64,000 nucleotides of DNA from Helicobacter labetoulli. GTDB lineage: Bacteria; Campylobacterota; Campylobacteria; Campylobacterales; Helicobacteraceae. The stretch lies in the NCBI RefSeq assembly GCF_003670275.1, contig NZ_QXJF01000007.1:1-64000 (forward strand), written 5' to 3'. A program made the position numbers and the translations under genes. Positions 27,363 through 36,045 of this stretch are shown here, in pieces (within the stretch, counting starts at the first letter, position 1; each line of letters starts with the position of its first letter). The notes beneath the pieces are model-generated. The model saw only the letters and a program-made list of their open reading frames with translations. It searched no databases and was not told the DNA's origin.

Positions 27363-27393
27363 AAAAGGAGATTCCATTGCAGAATCTCCTTTT
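27363..27393. terminator. Bidirectional intrinsic terminator
   Basis: AAAAGGAGATTC at 27363-27374 and GAATCTCCTTTT at 27382-27393 form a perfect 12-bp stem with a 7-nt loop. T-runs appear on both strands, so it can end both nucT and the convergent lipoprotein gene. Confidence 0.85.
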
Positions 27394-27433
27394 ATTGTAA
27401 ATATTTATAAGACTATGTGGTAAGAAAATGGGC

Positions 27434-27886
27434 TTATTTTTCTCCGCAATCAAAAACTTGAGCGTGGATTCTATAATTTTGAACAACAACTTTTTTGGTT
27501 AATGCACTAGGTTTGCACTCAAAAGGTGTGCTTCTCCCACCAAAGAAACCAACGGAACTGCACATTAATTGTTCGCGTGTCGGTGCAACCATCGCTCTTT
27601 TGCCATGTGCTACATCAGCGGCTGTGTTTCGCAAGTCATTTAATGCTCCTTCCCTTATTTTTTCATAAGAAGGTTCAATTTTACCCTCAGCACTATCTTG
27701 CCCTTCTGCTTCACCCAAAAGTCTGCAGTTGTATGGTGTGTTTTTGGCTACGGTTACGCTCCTTGCTTGTTTTTCAAGCTCTTTTGGTGCATAAGGCACG
27801 GTTGGTCCAAAACAACCTGTCATAAACAAAGCTAAGGTTGCTCCTATAACGACTTTATGCGTATGAGATACAATTTTTGTATTCAT
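27434..27886 (-). CDS. DUF4156-like outer membrane lipoprotein
   Basis: A signal peptide with lipobox MTGC (Cys near residue 25) leads to a 125-residue mature protein. The pattern NCRLLGEAEG, REGALNDLRNTAADVAHGKRAMV and a late Cys resembles DUF4156, a family of small lipoproteins of unknown role. Five or so cysteines remain in the mature part. AAGGAG precedes the ATG. It is monocistronic. Confidence 0.8.
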   Translation of the reverse strand: MNTKIVSHTHKVVIGATLALFMTGCFGPTVPYAPKELEKQARSVTVAKNTPYNCRLLGEAEGQDSAEGKIEPSYEKIREGALNDLRNTAADVAHGKRAMVAPTREQLMCSSVGFFGGRSTPFECKPSALTKKVVVQNYRIHAQVFDCGEK

Positions 27887-28033
27887 TTTTTCTCCTTGTT
27901 TTGTAGTTTCTCTTAAGAGAGCTGGAGATTCTAGGTAAAAAATACTTAAAATAATATTTATTTAGAAAATATTTACCTAATTTGATTTAAAAAACTTTTT
28001 GTGTAGATTCCAACCCAAAAGAATCTAAGGGAT

Positions 28034-28222
28034 ATGATGAAATACACACAGCAGGATATGGCGCGTATTATTGATGTTACGCCAAAGACTTTGAGAAATT
28101 GGCGAAAGCATAAGCCAGAACTTTATAAGCGTGTGTTGCTAAGTTTTAAATATGATGAGATTGTTGAAGATTTGCATAAGCATATCAGGGAGCTACAAAA
28201 TTTAGAGCCAAAAGAAAGATAG
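28034..28222 (+). CDS. Mini helix-turn-helix protein
   Basis: The 62-residue protein is essentially one HTH: YTQQDMARIIDVTPKTLRNW resembles the first turn of transposase/MerR-type or phage regulator HTHs, followed by a basic and then a helical segment. AAGGGA precedes the paired ATGs at 28034/28037. It stands alone between convergent-type hairpins. It could be a small DNA-binding regulator or a remnant of a longer one. Similar short proteins occur in Campylobacterota, to my recollection, without known function. Confidence 0.65.
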   Translation: MMKYTQQDMARIIDVTPKTLRNWRKHKPELYKRVLLSFKYDEIVEDLHKHIRELQNLEPKER

Positions 28223-28268
28223 GCAAAACATAGTTTTGGCGTAAGACTAAGTAAAAGGATAAAAAACG

Positions 28269-28298
28269 CAACATAGAATCTAAGCAGATTCTATGTTG
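28269..28298. terminator. Bidirectional terminator between the HTH gene and dcuA
   Basis: CAACATAGAATCT at 28269-28281 pairs perfectly with AGATTCTATGTTG at 28286-28298 around a 4-nt loop. TAGTTTTTAG follows on the plus strand and an A-run at 28261-28266 gives a T-run for the minus strand. Confidence 0.8.
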
Positions 28299-28304
28299 TA
28301 GTTT

Positions 28305-30044
28305 TTAGAATAATGGAGCGATGGCAAAGCCCAAGGCTACCGCAAACACGATAGCTATAATACCCGGAAGTATGAAGCTATGGTTAAAGACAAACTTACC
28401 AATGCGAGTAGAGCCGGTATCGTCCATTTGCACCGCTCCAAGTAGCGTAGGATATGTAGGAAGCACAAACAACGCCGACACAGCCGCAAAACTTGCTACC
28501 AAAATATACGCAGAATCCGCATTTGTAGCGGTGATACCGAGTGCAGCAATCACAACCGGCATAATCGCCTTAGCCGTAGCCGCTTGTGAGTAAAGCAACA
28601 TACTTGCAAAAAATAGTGCTACTGCCAAAAGTGCGGGATAATCGCCCACAAGTTTGCCGGCTAAATCGCCAATCTCTGCTTTGTAGCCATCAACAAAAGT
28701 ATTGCCAAGCCAAGCCACACCTAAAACGCACACACAAGCTGTCATTCCCGCCTTAAATGTGCTTGCATCAAGCAGTTTACCGGTTTCTACCTTACAGAAA
28801 ATCACAATCAAAGTTGCAATCATCAGCATAAAGCTCATAATCGCCCCATCGCGTGGCAATCGCACAGGATCAATATAGCTTTTTACCATCGCTGATAAGT
28901 TTGCTAACATTCCATCTTTTTGTGCGAAGTCTAGCAGGATAGAATCTAGCTCCCCTACCATAGAATCTAGCTTAGATTCTATTAGTTCAAGGGCTTTTTC
29001 ATTATGCTCATTTTTAGTAATGGCATTAATCTCATCTTTTGCCGCAACAAAGGCATTTTGTAAGTTTTGTGTATCACTTGGATTTGCCTTAATGGCAGGG
29101 ATAGAATCTAAATAAGTTTTCTTTAAAGATTCTAGCGGTGCAACAAGGTTTTGTTTTTCTAGCTTTGATTGCTCACTATCTTTGAAAGCTAGAAGGGCAG
29201 TCGCCTCTTTTTTGATAGAATCTAGCTCATTATCCACATACACAGGGATATTTTTGCTAACAGAATCTAGCATAGGCTTACGCACAACATCAGATATTGA
29301 AGTCGCATAAATCACCACGCAAAGCACTCCTGCAAGGAATATCCCAACACTTAGTTTTGCACCCTTTTTTAGCTCAATATGTGCTGCACCGCTTGTGGGT
29401 TTTACAAGCCCAGCTTTTAGCCGCTCTTGATACACGGGGTCTTTACTCAAATTAAGTGGGAAAAACTTGCTTACTACAAAAGCAGTTAGCATACACGCAC
29501 TAAAGGTTGTGATAAGCCATACTAAAAGCAAAGTAGGATAGCTCCAGCCTAAAGGCTCTAACACGCCGGTCATATACACTACCGCCGCACTTACCGGACT
29601 TGCGGTAATGGCGATTTGGCTAGAAACCACAGCGATTGAAAGCGGGGCGGAGGGCTTAATATTTTGCTCCTTTGCCACTTCTACAATCACAGGTATCATA
29701 GAAAACGCCGTATGCCCTGTCCCTGCTAAAAATGTCAAAAAGTAAGTAACGCTTGGGGCAAGGTAGTTAATGTATTTTGGATTCTTTCTTAGAATCTTTT
29801 CAGCCACCTGCACCATATAGTCAAGCCCACCGGCAAGCTGCATTGCCGCAATAGCTGCAATAACTGACATAATGATAAGGATAACATCCCAAGGAATAGC
29901 TCCGGGCTTCATACCCAAAAAGAGACAAAGCACAACTACGCCAAAACCACCAGCGTAGCCTATCGCCATACCGCCAAGCCGAATACCGATAAAAATAGCT
30001 CCAAGTAGCACGACAACTTGAAGTATAAGCACTAATATTTCCAT
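28305..30044 (-). CDS. dcuA: Anaerobic C4-dicarboxylate transporter DcuA/DcuB with large insertion
   Basis: The 579-residue protein has the Dcu membrane core (for example PSVTYFLTFLAGTGHTAFS and the late FVLPTYPTLLGAVQMDD). Family members are about 430-445 residues. The extra length is a soluble, helical, Lys/Glu/Asp/Leu-rich insert at about residues 258-392 between membrane segments. The core exchanges aspartate, fumarate, malate and succinate. aspA lies upstream on the same strand, so uptake of aspartate with export of succinate or fumarate is likely. No frameshift is seen. Confidence 0.9.
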   Translation of the reverse strand: MEILVLILQVVVLLGAIFIGIRLGGMAIGYAGGFGVVVLCLFLGMKPGAIPWDVILIIMSVIAAIAAMQLAGGLDYMVQVAEKILRKNPKYINYLAPSVTYFLTFLAGTGHTAFSMIPVIVEVAKEQNIKPSAPLSIAVVSSQIAITASPVSAAVVYMTGVLEPLGWSYPTLLLVWLITTFSACMLTAFVVSKFFPLNLSKDPVYQERLKAGLVKPTSGAAHIELKKGAKLSVGIFLAGVLCVVIYATSISDVVRKPMLDSVSKNIPVYVDNELDSIKKEATALLAFKDSEQSKLEKQNLVAPLESLKKTYLDSIPAIKANPSDTQNLQNAFVAAKDEINAITKNEHNEKALELIESKLDSMVGELDSILLDFAQKDGMLANLSAMVKSYIDPVRLPRDGAIMSFMLMIATLIVIFCKVETGKLLDASTFKAGMTACVCVLGVAWLGNTFVDGYKAEIGDLAGKLVGDYPALLAVALFFASMLLYSQAATAKAIMPVVIAALGITATNADSAYILVASFAAVSALFVLPTYPTLLGAVQMDDTGSTRIGKFVFNHSFILPGIIAIVFAVALGFAIAPLF

Positions 30045-30060
30045 TGTAATCCTTTGATTT

Positions 30061-30557
30061 TTGCATTAAAAAGTTTTAGAATCTACTTTAAAGATTCACA
30101 AGTTTTACTTTGTGTTCAATCTAAATTTGTGTTTTTTAAGATAGCAATTCGCACATAGAGTAGTTCTTGCCTTAAAAAACACAAAAATAAGTATTGCCTA
30201 GTAAAAACCTAGAATCTAAACTCTTGTTATATTAAGCATTTGATGAAATACCTTTTAATTTAAATTTATTTTGAAATCCAAACTCTTAGGCGGTTCGCTT
30301 CGCTCAAACATAACAAGTTGTTAGAATCTAGAATCTAAAACAGCTTGTCATACTGAGCCTTTAGGCGAAGTATCTAAAACTTTAAAATCTAAAAAAGATA
30401 TTTCGCCTACGGCTCAATATGACAAGAATCTAGATTCCATACAAGATACTAATATGAATACTTGCGGAAGTATCTTTAAGGTGTATTTTGGGCTATCGCA
30501 TAATAATGTAGCTACTTAAGCTAATATTGCGGTTTATGAGAAACTTCCCAAAAATCA
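30061..30557. other. Long intergenic gap between aspA and dcuA
   Basis: No credible gene lies in this stretch. It holds a long imperfect palindrome (30344-30426), a degenerate half copy of its right arm (about 30294-30316), five copies of AGAATCT, and presumably the dcuA promoter. I could not assign one clear promoter. Confidence 0.6.
30344..30426. repeat. Imperfect palindromic repeat, REP/dispersed-element type
   Basis: The left arm CTTGTCATACTGAGCC (30344-30359) continues through TTTAGGCGAAGTATCT to 30375. The right arm, AGATATTTCGCCTACGG from 30396, ends in CTCAATATGACAAG at 30426. After reverse complement the arms agree at all but about four positions, over 31-32 nt, with a 20-nt loop. 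The core resembles the GTCATNCTGAGCGNAGCGAAGNATCT-type palindromes dispersed in many bacterial genomes. Confidence 0.7.
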
Positions 30558-30559
30558 AA

Positions 30560-30597
30560 ATTTTAGGCTCTTGCCTTTGCACTCAAAGCCTAAATTT
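30560..30597 (-). terminator. Intrinsic terminator of aspA
   Basis: On the minus strand, AAATTTAGGCT immediately after the aspA stop pairs with AGCCTAAAATTTT across a 17-nt loop (stem about 8 bp), and a T-rich run (TTTTGATTTTTGGG) follows. Confidence 0.6.
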
Positions 30598-30598
30598 C

Positions 30599-32038
30599 TT
30601 ACGCAAATGGCGAATTTTTTTGAAACTTCGCCTTATCTTCCGCACTCATATGAGGATTTAGCATATTTTTTGGTTGGAAAATCTCATCTAACTGCTCTTT
30701 GCTTAAAAGCTTTCGCTCTAATGCGATTTCTTTTACCGGTTTGCCTGTTTGCAAAGATTCTTTAGCGATGGATGCAGAGTTTTCATAGCCGATATATGGA
30801 TTTAGGGCAGTAACGATACCTATGCTGTTATACACAAAGTCGCTACATACCTTTTCATTTGCTGTGATTCCATCGACACATTTGCTTGCAAGGGTAAGCA
30901 TTGCATTTCTCATCATAGAGATAGAGTTAAAGAGTCCATAGGCAATAACCGGCTCAAATACATTGAGTTGTAATTGTCCGCCTTCACTCGCAAAGCTCAC
31001 AGTTACATCATTACCAATAACCGCATAGCACACTTGATTCACCACTTCTGGAATCACGGGATTTACTTTTCCGGGCATTATGGAGCTTCCGGGTTGCATT
31101 TTAGGGAGATTTATCTCATTTAGCCCAGCACGCGGTCCAGAGCTTAAAAGTCGCAAGTCATTACATACTTTAGAGAGTTTTACCGCTACTCTTTTTAGCA
31201 CACCGCTTACTTGCACATAAGCACCCGTATCTTGTGTCGCTTCAATCAAATCATCAGCGGTTTTGAAAGGGTGTCCTGTAACTTCGCAAAGATATTTTTG
31301 CACGATTTTTGGATAGTTTGGGTGAGAGTTTATCCCCGTGCCAATCGCTGTGCCGCCCATATTGATTTCTGTTACAAGACTTCTTGCCTCTAAAACTCTA
31401 GCAATATCCTCGCCCATCATCACCGCAAATGTATGAAACTCCTGCCCTAAAGTCATAGGCACAGCGTCTTGGAGCTGTGTGCGTCCCATTTTTAGCACAT
31501 CTTTAAACTCTTTTGATTTATTTTCAAAGGATTTTTTAAGCACTTCCATATCTTTAGCAAGGGCGGATAACTCATCATAAAGGGCTACATGGATAGCTGT
31601 TGGGTAAGAGTCGTTTGTAGATTGAGAGAGATTCACATGGTCGTTTGGGTGGCAGTGTTGATAATCGCCCTTTTTATGCCCCATAATCTCTAAAGCAAGG
31701 TTTGCTACCACTTCATTGGTATTCATATTTGTGCTAGTTCCTGCACCACCTTGGATCATATCTACGACAAATTGATCGCGTAATTCCCCAGCGATAAGCC
31801 TATCACAAGCCTTACAAATGGCATCTTTTTTTGTGCTATCTAGTAGTTTTAGCTCATTATTTGCTAGAGCTGCCGCCTTTTTTACCTGTGCGAAAGCTTT
31901 AATAAAGCTTGGGTAGCTACTAAGCTTATCGCCTGTGATGTTGAAGTTTTGCAAAGCTCTAAAAGTTTGCACTCCATAATACACATCATCAGCAATTTCT
32001 AGTTCTCCTATAAAATCGTGTTCTACGCGTTTTCCCAT
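30599..32038 (-). CDS. aspA: Aspartate ammonia-lyase
   Basis: This 479-residue enzyme deaminates aspartate to fumarate. The superfamily signature GSSIMPGKVNP lies near residue 316, with GGAGTSTNMNTNEV and LSQSTNDSYPTA earlier in the sequence. AAAGGAG eight bases upstream supports the ATG at 32038 over an in-frame GTG 33 bp upstream. The fumarate feeds respiration or is exchanged by the downstream DcuA. A palindrome and a hairpin sit in its leader or promoter (32064-32105). Confidence 0.95.
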   Translation of the reverse strand: MGKRVEHDFIGELEIADDVYYGVQTFRALQNFNITGDKLSSYPSFIKAFAQVKKAAALANNELKLLDSTKKDAICKACDRLIAGELRDQFVVDMIQGGAGTSTNMNTNEVVANLALEIMGHKKGDYQHCHPNDHVNLSQSTNDSYPTAIHVALYDELSALAKDMEVLKKSFENKSKEFKDVLKMGRTQLQDAVPMTLGQEFHTFAVMMGEDIARVLEARSLVTEINMGGTAIGTGINSHPNYPKIVQKYLCEVTGHPFKTADDLIEATQDTGAYVQVSGVLKRVAVKLSKVCNDLRLLSSGPRAGLNEINLPKMQPGSSIMPGKVNPVIPEVVNQVCYAVIGNDVTVSFASEGGQLQLNVFEPVIAYGLFNSISMMRNAMLTLASKCVDGITANEKVCSDFVYNSIGIVTALNPYIGYENSASIAKESLQTGKPVKEIALERKLLSKEQLDEIFQPKNMLNPHMSAEDKAKFQKNSPFA

Positions 32039-32063
32039 AATAAACTCCTTTGGGTGAGATGGT

Positions 32064-32082
32064 GTTACCACATTGTGATAAC
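32064..32082. promoter_or_regulatory. 19-bp near-perfect palindrome upstream of aspA
   Basis: GTTACCACATTGTGATAAC matches its own reverse complement at 16 of 19 positions. It lies 26 bp before the aspA ATG. It is not a CRP site (the half-sites point the opposite way). Next to it on the upstream side is a hairpin CTAAGGC/GCCTTAG (about 32082-32105). Confidence 0.5.
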
Positions 32083-32213
32083 TAAGGCGTGATTCTATGC
32101 CTTAGAAACTGAAAAGAATCTAAAAGCTATAATTTTTTACATTTTTTTAAGATAAGAGAGATGTTTTTTACAAATCCTTTAAAAAATTTTAAGAAATATA
32201 TCAGCTTTATACA

Positions 32214-32234
32214 CCTTGGGGCAAAACCCCAAAG
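32214..32234 (-). terminator. Possible terminator of the second TonB receptor gene
   Basis: CTTTGGGG and CCCCAAGG form a short GC-rich hairpin with a TTTTG loop on the minus strand, 60 bp after the receptor stop. No T-run follows, so the call is weak. Confidence 0.3.
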
Positions 32235-32293
32235 TTTTGTTTCAAGCTTTTTGTCATTTTGAAGTTTGTAGATTCTAAAAACATTTTGTGTGA

Positions 32294-34492
32294 TTAAAAA
32301 TCAAGCGTTACATTGAGCCAATATCTTCGTCCATCAAGGATAAAGCGGTAGTTGTTGGCATACACTGCAGTATTATTGCTTGTGCCGACATAATCAAAAT
32401 CAATAAAGCTATGATTTAAAAGATTGTAGATTCCAGCATTTAGGCGAACAAAGTCATTAATCCTATATTGTGCGCCAAGGGTTAGCACGACATAGTCTTT
32501 GTAGTATTCTTTGTAAGTAAGTTTACTGTTATTCCCATAAAAATTATTATTTGGCGTTTTTGCTTTGTATTCTGTGCGTAAATAGGCACTAAAATCTTTA
32601 TACATATAGCTTACCTTTGCATTGAGTGAATGCTCGGGGATAAAGGAGAGCTTTTGCCCTTTTGTCTTGCCTGAAGTTACTTCTGTGTCTGTCCAAACAT
32701 AGCTTATATCAAAGCCCACGCCATAAATGGGCTTAATCCCAAAGGTGCTTTCAACCCCTTGTGTATAGGCAGTATCGGCGTTATAGAGTTGATTACAACC
32801 ATTATCATAAATTTTACTACTACTACCACCACAATAAGCATTAAATGCCTCTCCAGAAGTTACTTCCTGTAAAGTGATTTTGTTAGAAAAGTTATTCCTA
32901 AATCCTGTAACGCTAAAATCCACATAGTCATTATCAAACACCAAGCCTAGCTCATAGTTGATTGAAGTTTCTGGCTTTAAGTCCGGATTCCCCAAAAAGC
33001 CTAATTTTCCTTGACTCCCATAGCCATACACACCGCTTACAAGCTGGTTGGTATAAGGGGTTTTATACCCTGTGGATACGCCGCCTTTGAGCGTTAGACT
33101 ATCTGTTATATCAAGCACACCATAGATTCTAGGCGAGATGTGATTGCCAAACTTTGTGTTATAAGTATCACGCAATCCAAGTGTAATTGTAAAAGGCTCA
33201 AAAATATTCCACTCATCTTCTACAAACGCACTTATAGTGTGAAAGCCAAATCTATTTGGATTTGCCGCTCTATCGTGCATTTGCTCACTGCGATACTCTG
33301 CCCCAATATTAAGGTTATTATAGTCTCCTAATGGAAGCAATAATCGTGAATCTAGATAAATATCCTGCCCTATAATATCGCGATTTTTGCCCACATCAGG
33401 ATCGGCGGTGTATTTGCCCACAACCTTGCGTCCAAGATTGCGTGTATCCATATATTGCAATGAAGTTTTCCACTTCCCAAAGCTATAATCCCCATCGTGT
33501 CCAAGTAGCCCTACAAGTTTAGATACATTCAGATAATCAGTATATCCGCCTGTCAGCGTATCATTGCTATTTGTGGTGTGGCGTCCTACTTGTTGCTTGC
33601 GATTATCAAAAGTGATTTTTGTATAATCCACATCAAAGATAAAGGTATTTTTAGAATCTGGCGTGTAGTTTAGCCTTGTGCCGATATTATAAGCATTGCT
33701 TTGAGCGCCAAAGAAGGTTTTGGTTGTGTTGCCATCATTTGTTTTAAAGGTATTTCCCGCTTCAGAGCGATAGAGATCGCGTAGTCTAAAGTTCATACCT
33801 ACTTTTTTGCTTAATGCCCCTGCGGCGTAGAATGAGGCTTGATAGGTGGATTGATAGGTTTTAGATTCAGGGATATTTGCTTCAAGGCTTAGTGTCGCAC
33901 CCCATTTTTCTGGGATTTTTTTCGTTATGATATTCACCATACCGCCCATTGCATCACTGCCATAGAGTGTGCTCATAGGTCCGCGTATAACCTCTATCCT
34001 TTCAATCGCACTAAGGGGGGGCATAAAGGCATTATACATAGATTCCATACCATTATTATTTGTGGCGATTTGTCCGCCCGGCTTGGTGCGTCTGCCATCT
34101 ACAAGCAAAAGCGTATAGTCTGCTGGCATACCGCGTATAAGGAATGAAAATCCTCCAAGCTTCCCTGCACTTGAGTCAATCTCAACGCCGGGCACATTCC
34201 TTACTGCTTCGGCTAAATCGCGATAGGGCATTGTTTGCAACTCTTCTTGGCTGATAACGGTGGTAGAAGCTGGAGCATCTTTGACAAGCTTTTCGCTCCC
34301 TGATGCGGCGGTAACAATAGATTTATTTAGTCTAACATTGCGAGAGGCTGAATCTTGAGATTCTGCTTGTGTGGAAGTTTGGCTTAGTGTATCGGCTAGG
34401 GCAAATGAGCCAAAAAGACAAACTAGCCCTCCTGTTGTTAAGATTTTACCATTCGTTAAAATTCTGCTTATCGTTTTCATTTGAGTTTTCAT
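32294..34492 (-). CDS. TonB-dependent ferric-siderophore-type receptor (CirA/CfrA-like)
   Basis: This 732-residue protein has a signal peptide (ending ALA, about residue 33), a plug domain with LLLVDGRRT, ERIEVIRGPMSTLYGSDAMGG and VNIITKK (about residues 75-195), and a beta-barrel ending in the aromatic NVTLDF. The plug motifs match the CirA/FepA/CfrA group, which takes up catecholate siderophores; haem or other ligands are possible. AAAGGA precedes the ATG. A perfect AT palindrome lies about 60-75 bp upstream, suggesting iron control. It is monocistronic. Confidence 0.92.
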   Translation of the reverse strand: MKTQMKTISRILTNGKILTTGGLVCLFGSFALADTLSQTSTQAESQDSASRNVRLNKSIVTAASGSEKLVKDAPASTTVISQEELQTMPYRDLAEAVRNVPGVEIDSSAGKLGGFSFLIRGMPADYTLLLVDGRRTKPGGQIATNNNGMESMYNAFMPPLSAIERIEVIRGPMSTLYGSDAMGGMVNIITKKIPEKWGATLSLEANIPESKTYQSTYQASFYAAGALSKKVGMNFRLRDLYRSEAGNTFKTNDGNTTKTFFGAQSNAYNIGTRLNYTPDSKNTFIFDVDYTKITFDNRKQQVGRHTTNSNDTLTGGYTDYLNVSKLVGLLGHDGDYSFGKWKTSLQYMDTRNLGRKVVGKYTADPDVGKNRDIIGQDIYLDSRLLLPLGDYNNLNIGAEYRSEQMHDRAANPNRFGFHTISAFVEDEWNIFEPFTITLGLRDTYNTKFGNHISPRIYGVLDITDSLTLKGGVSTGYKTPYTNQLVSGVYGYGSQGKLGFLGNPDLKPETSINYELGLVFDNDYVDFSVTGFRNNFSNKITLQEVTSGEAFNAYCGGSSSKIYDNGCNQLYNADTAYTQGVESTFGIKPIYGVGFDISYVWTDTEVTSGKTKGQKLSFIPEHSLNAKVSYMYKDFSAYLRTEYKAKTPNNNFYGNNSKLTYKEYYKDYVVLTLGAQYRINDFVRLNAGIYNLLNHSFIDFDYVGTSNNTAVYANNYRFILDGRRYWLNVTLDF

Positions 34493-34552
34493 TGTGATTC
34501 CTTTGTGTAAATTATGTGTGAAAGCGGGAGAATAATATAACTCAGCTTAAAA

Positions 34553-34566
34553 TATAATTAATTATA
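34553..34566. promoter_or_regulatory. Candidate Fur-type operator upstream of the second TonB receptor
   Basis: TATAATTAATTATA is a perfect 14-bp palindrome in AT-rich DNA, 61 bp before the receptor start. A -10-like TTATATTATT lies between it and the gene on the minus strand. Fur boxes in Helicobacter are AT-rich with TAATAAT-type arms, so the match is plausible but not exact. Confidence 0.4.
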
Positions 34567-34845
34567 GGAATAGTTATTAAGTTTTTAAAGATAAACCAAA
34601 ATGAGAATTGAGATAGGTTTGTTTCAGGCATTTTAGAATCTTAATAAACATCTAGGCAAGTGAAAAATATAAAAATAATAAGAGTTTTCATAAACTTTAT
34701 GTTGTGTCAGTCAAAGAAGTCAAATGCGGAAAAGGGTTAGAATTTTTAGATTCTAGACAAAATGAGAGTTTGAGCTAGAATCTAAACTTGAGAGATATAG
34801 GGCTTTATTGTTAAAGATTTATTTTGACACGGGTTATCAAACCTC
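34567..34845. other. Non-coding spacer between mnmA and the receptor promoter
   Basis: No open frame of convincing length or coding character is seen. It contains two AGATTCT/AGAATCT words and AT-rich sequence. mnmA ends at its right edge. Confidence 0.5.
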
Positions 34846-35886
34846 TTAGTTCGCTTGAGTGATGACGCCTCCACCCAAAACGCAGTCATCTTGATATAGC
34901 ACTAAGGCTTGTCCTTGAGCCACGCCATAGGCAGATTCTAGTAATTTTGCGTGGATATATTCGCCTTGTATGTTGATTTCTGCTTTTAAAGGCTCACTGC
35001 GATAGCGCACCTTTATATCATACACTCCGCCATCAAAGGCTTGTGGGAGACTTTTATTGAGGGCTTGTATAGAATCTATGGCAAGTTCTTCTTTTGTGCC
35101 GACAATGATTTCATTATTCTGTGGATTAATCGCCTTGACATAATGCGGCTCGTGTGAGCCAAAGACGCTAAAGCCCTTGCGTTTGCCGATAGTGTAGTGC
35201 ATATAGCCCTTATGTGTGCCAACCGCCTTGCCGCTGCTATCCCGCACAATGCCTTTCATATCAACTTTTTCGTGGAGTTTTAAAATATCAATGTAGCTCT
35301 CTTCTACAAAACAAATCTCTTGAGATTCTTTATAAGTCTCTAATGTCCCAAGGAAGGGTAGAAGTTTTAGGGCGGTTTTTTTTACTTCCTCTTTGGTAAA
35401 TGCCCCAAGTGGAAAAATGATTCTATCTATCGCACTTTGTGGCAAGGCGTAGAGAAAGTAGCTTTGATCTTTTGTATCATCAACAGCCTTTGCTATGCGT
35501 TTAATGCCATTAATCTCCTTAATCTGTGCATAATGCCCCGTAGCGATAAACTCACAGCCTAGCTCATCGGCTTTTTGTAGCCCTAAGCCAAACTTCATTA
35601 GCGGATTACACACTGCACAGGGATTTGGCGTCTGCCCTGCTTTGTAGGATTTGATAAACGCATCATAGACATTTTTTTTAAACTCCTCACGCAAATCCAC
35701 TACTTCAAAGTGGATTCCAAACTGACTAGCGACTTGCTCGCAGTTTTTAATGTAAATCTCGTGTTTTTTCTCTTTGTCGTGGAGTTTGAGATATAGCCCT
35801 ATGACTTCATACCCTTGAGATAAAAGCAAATGTACGCAATAGGAGCTATCCACGCCCCCGCTCATAAGCAATGCTACTTTTTTCAT
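34846..35886 (-). CDS. mnmA: tRNA-specific 2-thiouridylase MnmA
   Basis: The 346-residue enzyme adds sulfur to U34 of tRNA-Lys, -Glu and -Gln. The PP-loop is LLMSGGVDSSYC (about residues 6-17). The catalytic cysteines sit in PNPCAVCNPLMKFG and in SQEICFVEE, and GHYAQI lies between. Length is normal. It is divergent from the HisZ-like gene. Confidence 0.96.
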   Translation of the reverse strand: MKKVALLMSGGVDSSYCVHLLLSQGYEVIGLYLKLHDKEKKHEIYIKNCEQVASQFGIHFEVVDLREEFKKNVYDAFIKSYKAGQTPNPCAVCNPLMKFGLGLQKADELGCEFIATGHYAQIKEINGIKRIAKAVDDTKDQSYFLYALPQSAIDRIIFPLGAFTKEEVKKTALKLLPFLGTLETYKESQEICFVEESYIDILKLHEKVDMKGIVRDSSGKAVGTHKGYMHYTIGKRKGFSVFGSHEPHYVKAINPQNNEIIVGTKEELAIDSIQALNKSLPQAFDGGVYDIKVRYRSEPLKAEINIQGEYIHAKLLESAYGVAQGQALVLYQDDCVLGGGVITQAN

Positions 35887-35995
35887 TGAAAACCCTTTAT
35901 TTTTGTAGTTTTTAGTAACATTTGTGGTTACAAAATTTGGGAGTGTAGCATTTGCAAGTAAAAGTTATGTAAATCGCATAAAACGATATTTATGC

Positions 35996-36001
35996 TATAA
36001 T
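35996..36001 (+). promoter_or_regulatory. -10 box upstream of the hisZ-like/purA operon
   Basis: TATAAT within TTATGCTATAATCC carries the extended TATGC-TATAAT form. It lies 50 bp before the start at 36046, in the divergent spacer with mnmA. Confidence 0.55.
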
Positions 36002-36045
36002 CCAGCCTTTTTTGATACAATCTTAGAAATGTGATAGGGGGCAGG

